From Tissierellia bacterium (GTDB lineage: Bacteria; Bacillota; Clostridia; Peptostreptococcales; Acidaminobacteraceae), in assembly GCA_012838225.1 (NCBI GenBank), contig DUPT01000039.1, forward strand, positions 1 to 40,811: 40,811 nucleotides of DNA. The letters are read 5' to 3'. The position numbers and the translations under genes were made by a program. The notes beneath the pieces were generated by a model, which was not told the DNA's origin, made no database searches, and saw only the letters and a list, made by a program, of their open reading frames with translations. The first letter of the stretch is position 1, and each line of letters starts with the position of its first letter. Below are positions 39,956 through 40,811 of the stretch, piece after piece.

Positions 39956-40811
39956 ATGAAGAAGAGAATTACTATCCTTCTGCTCGTCCTGGTAGTTGTT
40001 TTCAGCACTGTCCTGGCCGGTTGTTCTCCGGCAGCACCTGCTGATACCCCGCCAGCCGAGGAATCACCCGAGGCCGAAGATCCGGCACCGGTTGAAGAAC
40101 CAGAAGAACCGGCTGAAGAGCCAGAAGAACCAGCCGATGAAGAAACTCCGGATGCTGAAGTCGTAACCAGCGGCGCAGGCGAACTGATCGTTGGAACCGG
40201 CACCGAGCCGTCCGGCGACCTGGCCACACCGTACTGGCAAAACAATGCCACCGACAATGCGATCGGAGCCTTGACATCAGGTTATGGCACCTACGAACTC
40301 AGCCGCGATGCTGAAATCGTTCTGAACGAAACTGCTGTAGCTAATGTCGACATCGCTGATTCAGACACCGGCGGACGTGTCTACACGTACACCATCAATG
40401 ACGGTCTGACCTTCAGTGATGGCTCGCCGATCACCGCGAAAGACTATGTTGCGAACGTGCTGTTCTTCAGCTCACGCCAAATCGTCAATCTCGGTGCTAC
40501 TGCATCTGCTGGACAATATATCGAAGGCTATGGCCCCTTTAACAGAGGTGAAAGCCTGACATTCTCCGGCGTGCGTCTGATCGATGACATGACATTCTCC
40601 GTCACACTCGCACCCGACTATGTTCCGTGGTTCTTTGAAACCGCATATGTCGGCTTTGGTCCGATCAAGCTGTCCGCTTGGCTGGATACCGAAGACATTA
40701 CCGTCGTTGACGATGGTGATGGTGCCCGTTTCGGTTTTGCTGATGAAGCAGCTGACGAAGAATTCATCACCAAGATGGAAGTCATGACCGACGAAGACTT
40801 CCAAGAAGAAG
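39956..40811 (+). CDS. peptide-type (family 5) ABC transporter substrate-binding lipoprotein, partial
   Basis: The 5' 285 codons of a gene cut by the window edge. ATG 39956 follows AGGAGG (39946-39951); a small hairpin ATGCC-GAAACA-GGCAT (39924-39939) lies before it. The signal peptide MKKRITILLLVLVVVFSTVLAGC ends in lipobox LAGC with Cys23. An acidic Pro/Glu linker (about 30-60) follows. The mature part shows the family 5 pattern: VGTGTEPSGDLATPYWQNNA, then YTYTINDGLTFSDGSPITAKDYV, the hallmark 'W/L-x-x-G-x-x-F-S-D-G-x-P-x-T-A-x-D' of oligopeptide or nickel binding proteins. Transporter genes would lie downstream of the window. Confidence 0.9.
   Translation, partial: MKKRITILLLVLVVVFSTVLAGCSPAAPADTPPAEESPEAEDPAPVEEPEEPAEEPEEPADEETPDAEVVTSGAGELIVGTGTEPSGDLATPYWQNNATDNAIGALTSGYGTYELSRDAEIVLNETAVANVDIADSDTGGRVYTYTINDGLTFSDGSPITAKDYVANVLFFSSRQIVNLGATASAGQYIEGYGPFNRGESLTFSGVRLIDDMTFSVTLAPDYVPWFFETAYVGFGPIKLSAWLDTEDITVVDDGDGARFGFADEAADEEFITKMEVMTDEDFQEE
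40094..40135 (+). repeat. two 21-bp repeats encoding an acidic linker
   Basis: Units 40094-40114 and 40115-40135 differ at three positions and both encode EEPEEPA. They form part of the membrane-proximal linker of the lipoprotein, like the PAEE repeats at 23431-23478. Confidence 0.85.

Overview
The window reads as a chromosomal core region of a Bacillota (Firmicutes) bacterium, most likely clostridia-like and anaerobic. This rests on gene order (rimP-nusA-ylxR-ylxQ-infB-rbfA-nrnA-truB-ribF and rpsO-pnp), a Gram-positive style SOS box at recA, RNase Y, Gram-positive lipoprotein signals, strong AGGAGG ribosome binding sites and frequent TTG/GTG starts. No species can be named from the sequence alone. 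Nearly everything is on the + strand; only ilvE is on the - strand.

Layout. 1-341: the possible tail of a preceding gene and a 61-residue DUF6440-like protein. 342-8729: a translation and RNA operon (rimP, nusA, ylxR, ylxQ, infB, rbfA, nrnA, truB, ribF) that continues into a MarR regulator and a glutaredoxin and ends in a clear terminator. 8730-10540: an AT-richer island of broken genes holding a DUF6788-type accessory gene, IS1634-type transposase fragments and the membrane part of an ABC exporter. 10544-20060: rpsO, terminator, pnp (with two S1 domains), dut, ftsK, mnmH, rimO, pgsA and a divergent cinA, mostly overlapping or closely spaced. 20034-23155: SOS-controlled recA, a 52-residue membrane peptide gene and rny. 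23200-29145: a CUT1-type sugar ABC transporter (lipoprotein, small membrane protein, an unusually long MalF-like permease, MalG-like permease, ATPase).

29149-35517: a MarR-type regulator with an extra C-terminal domain, then a cobalamin riboswitch with an intrinsic terminator, then a late-cobamide operon: a CobQ lacking its glutaminase domain, CbiB, CobD, CobU, CobS, CobC and a PurM-fold protein resembling alpha-ribazole kinase (CblS). Together these would attach the aminopropanol arm and the lower nucleotide loop. Corrin ring genes, cobT and a corrinoid adenosyltransferase are not in the window. 35531-36541: ilvE on the - strand. 36657-39833: iscR-iscS-iscU-mnmA, an iron-sulfur and tRNA thiolation operon with a good sigma-A promoter. 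39956-end: the 5' part of a peptide-type ABC transporter lipoprotein, cut by the window edge.

The most notable points are the GATase-less CobQ under a B12 riboswitch, the MarR regulator fused to an unrecognised domain just upstream of that riboswitch, the tandem-S1 PNPase, the MalF-like permease with a long coiled-coil front, and a CinA whose conserved motifs have eroded. No CRISPR array, tRNA, rRNA or intact mobile element was seen.
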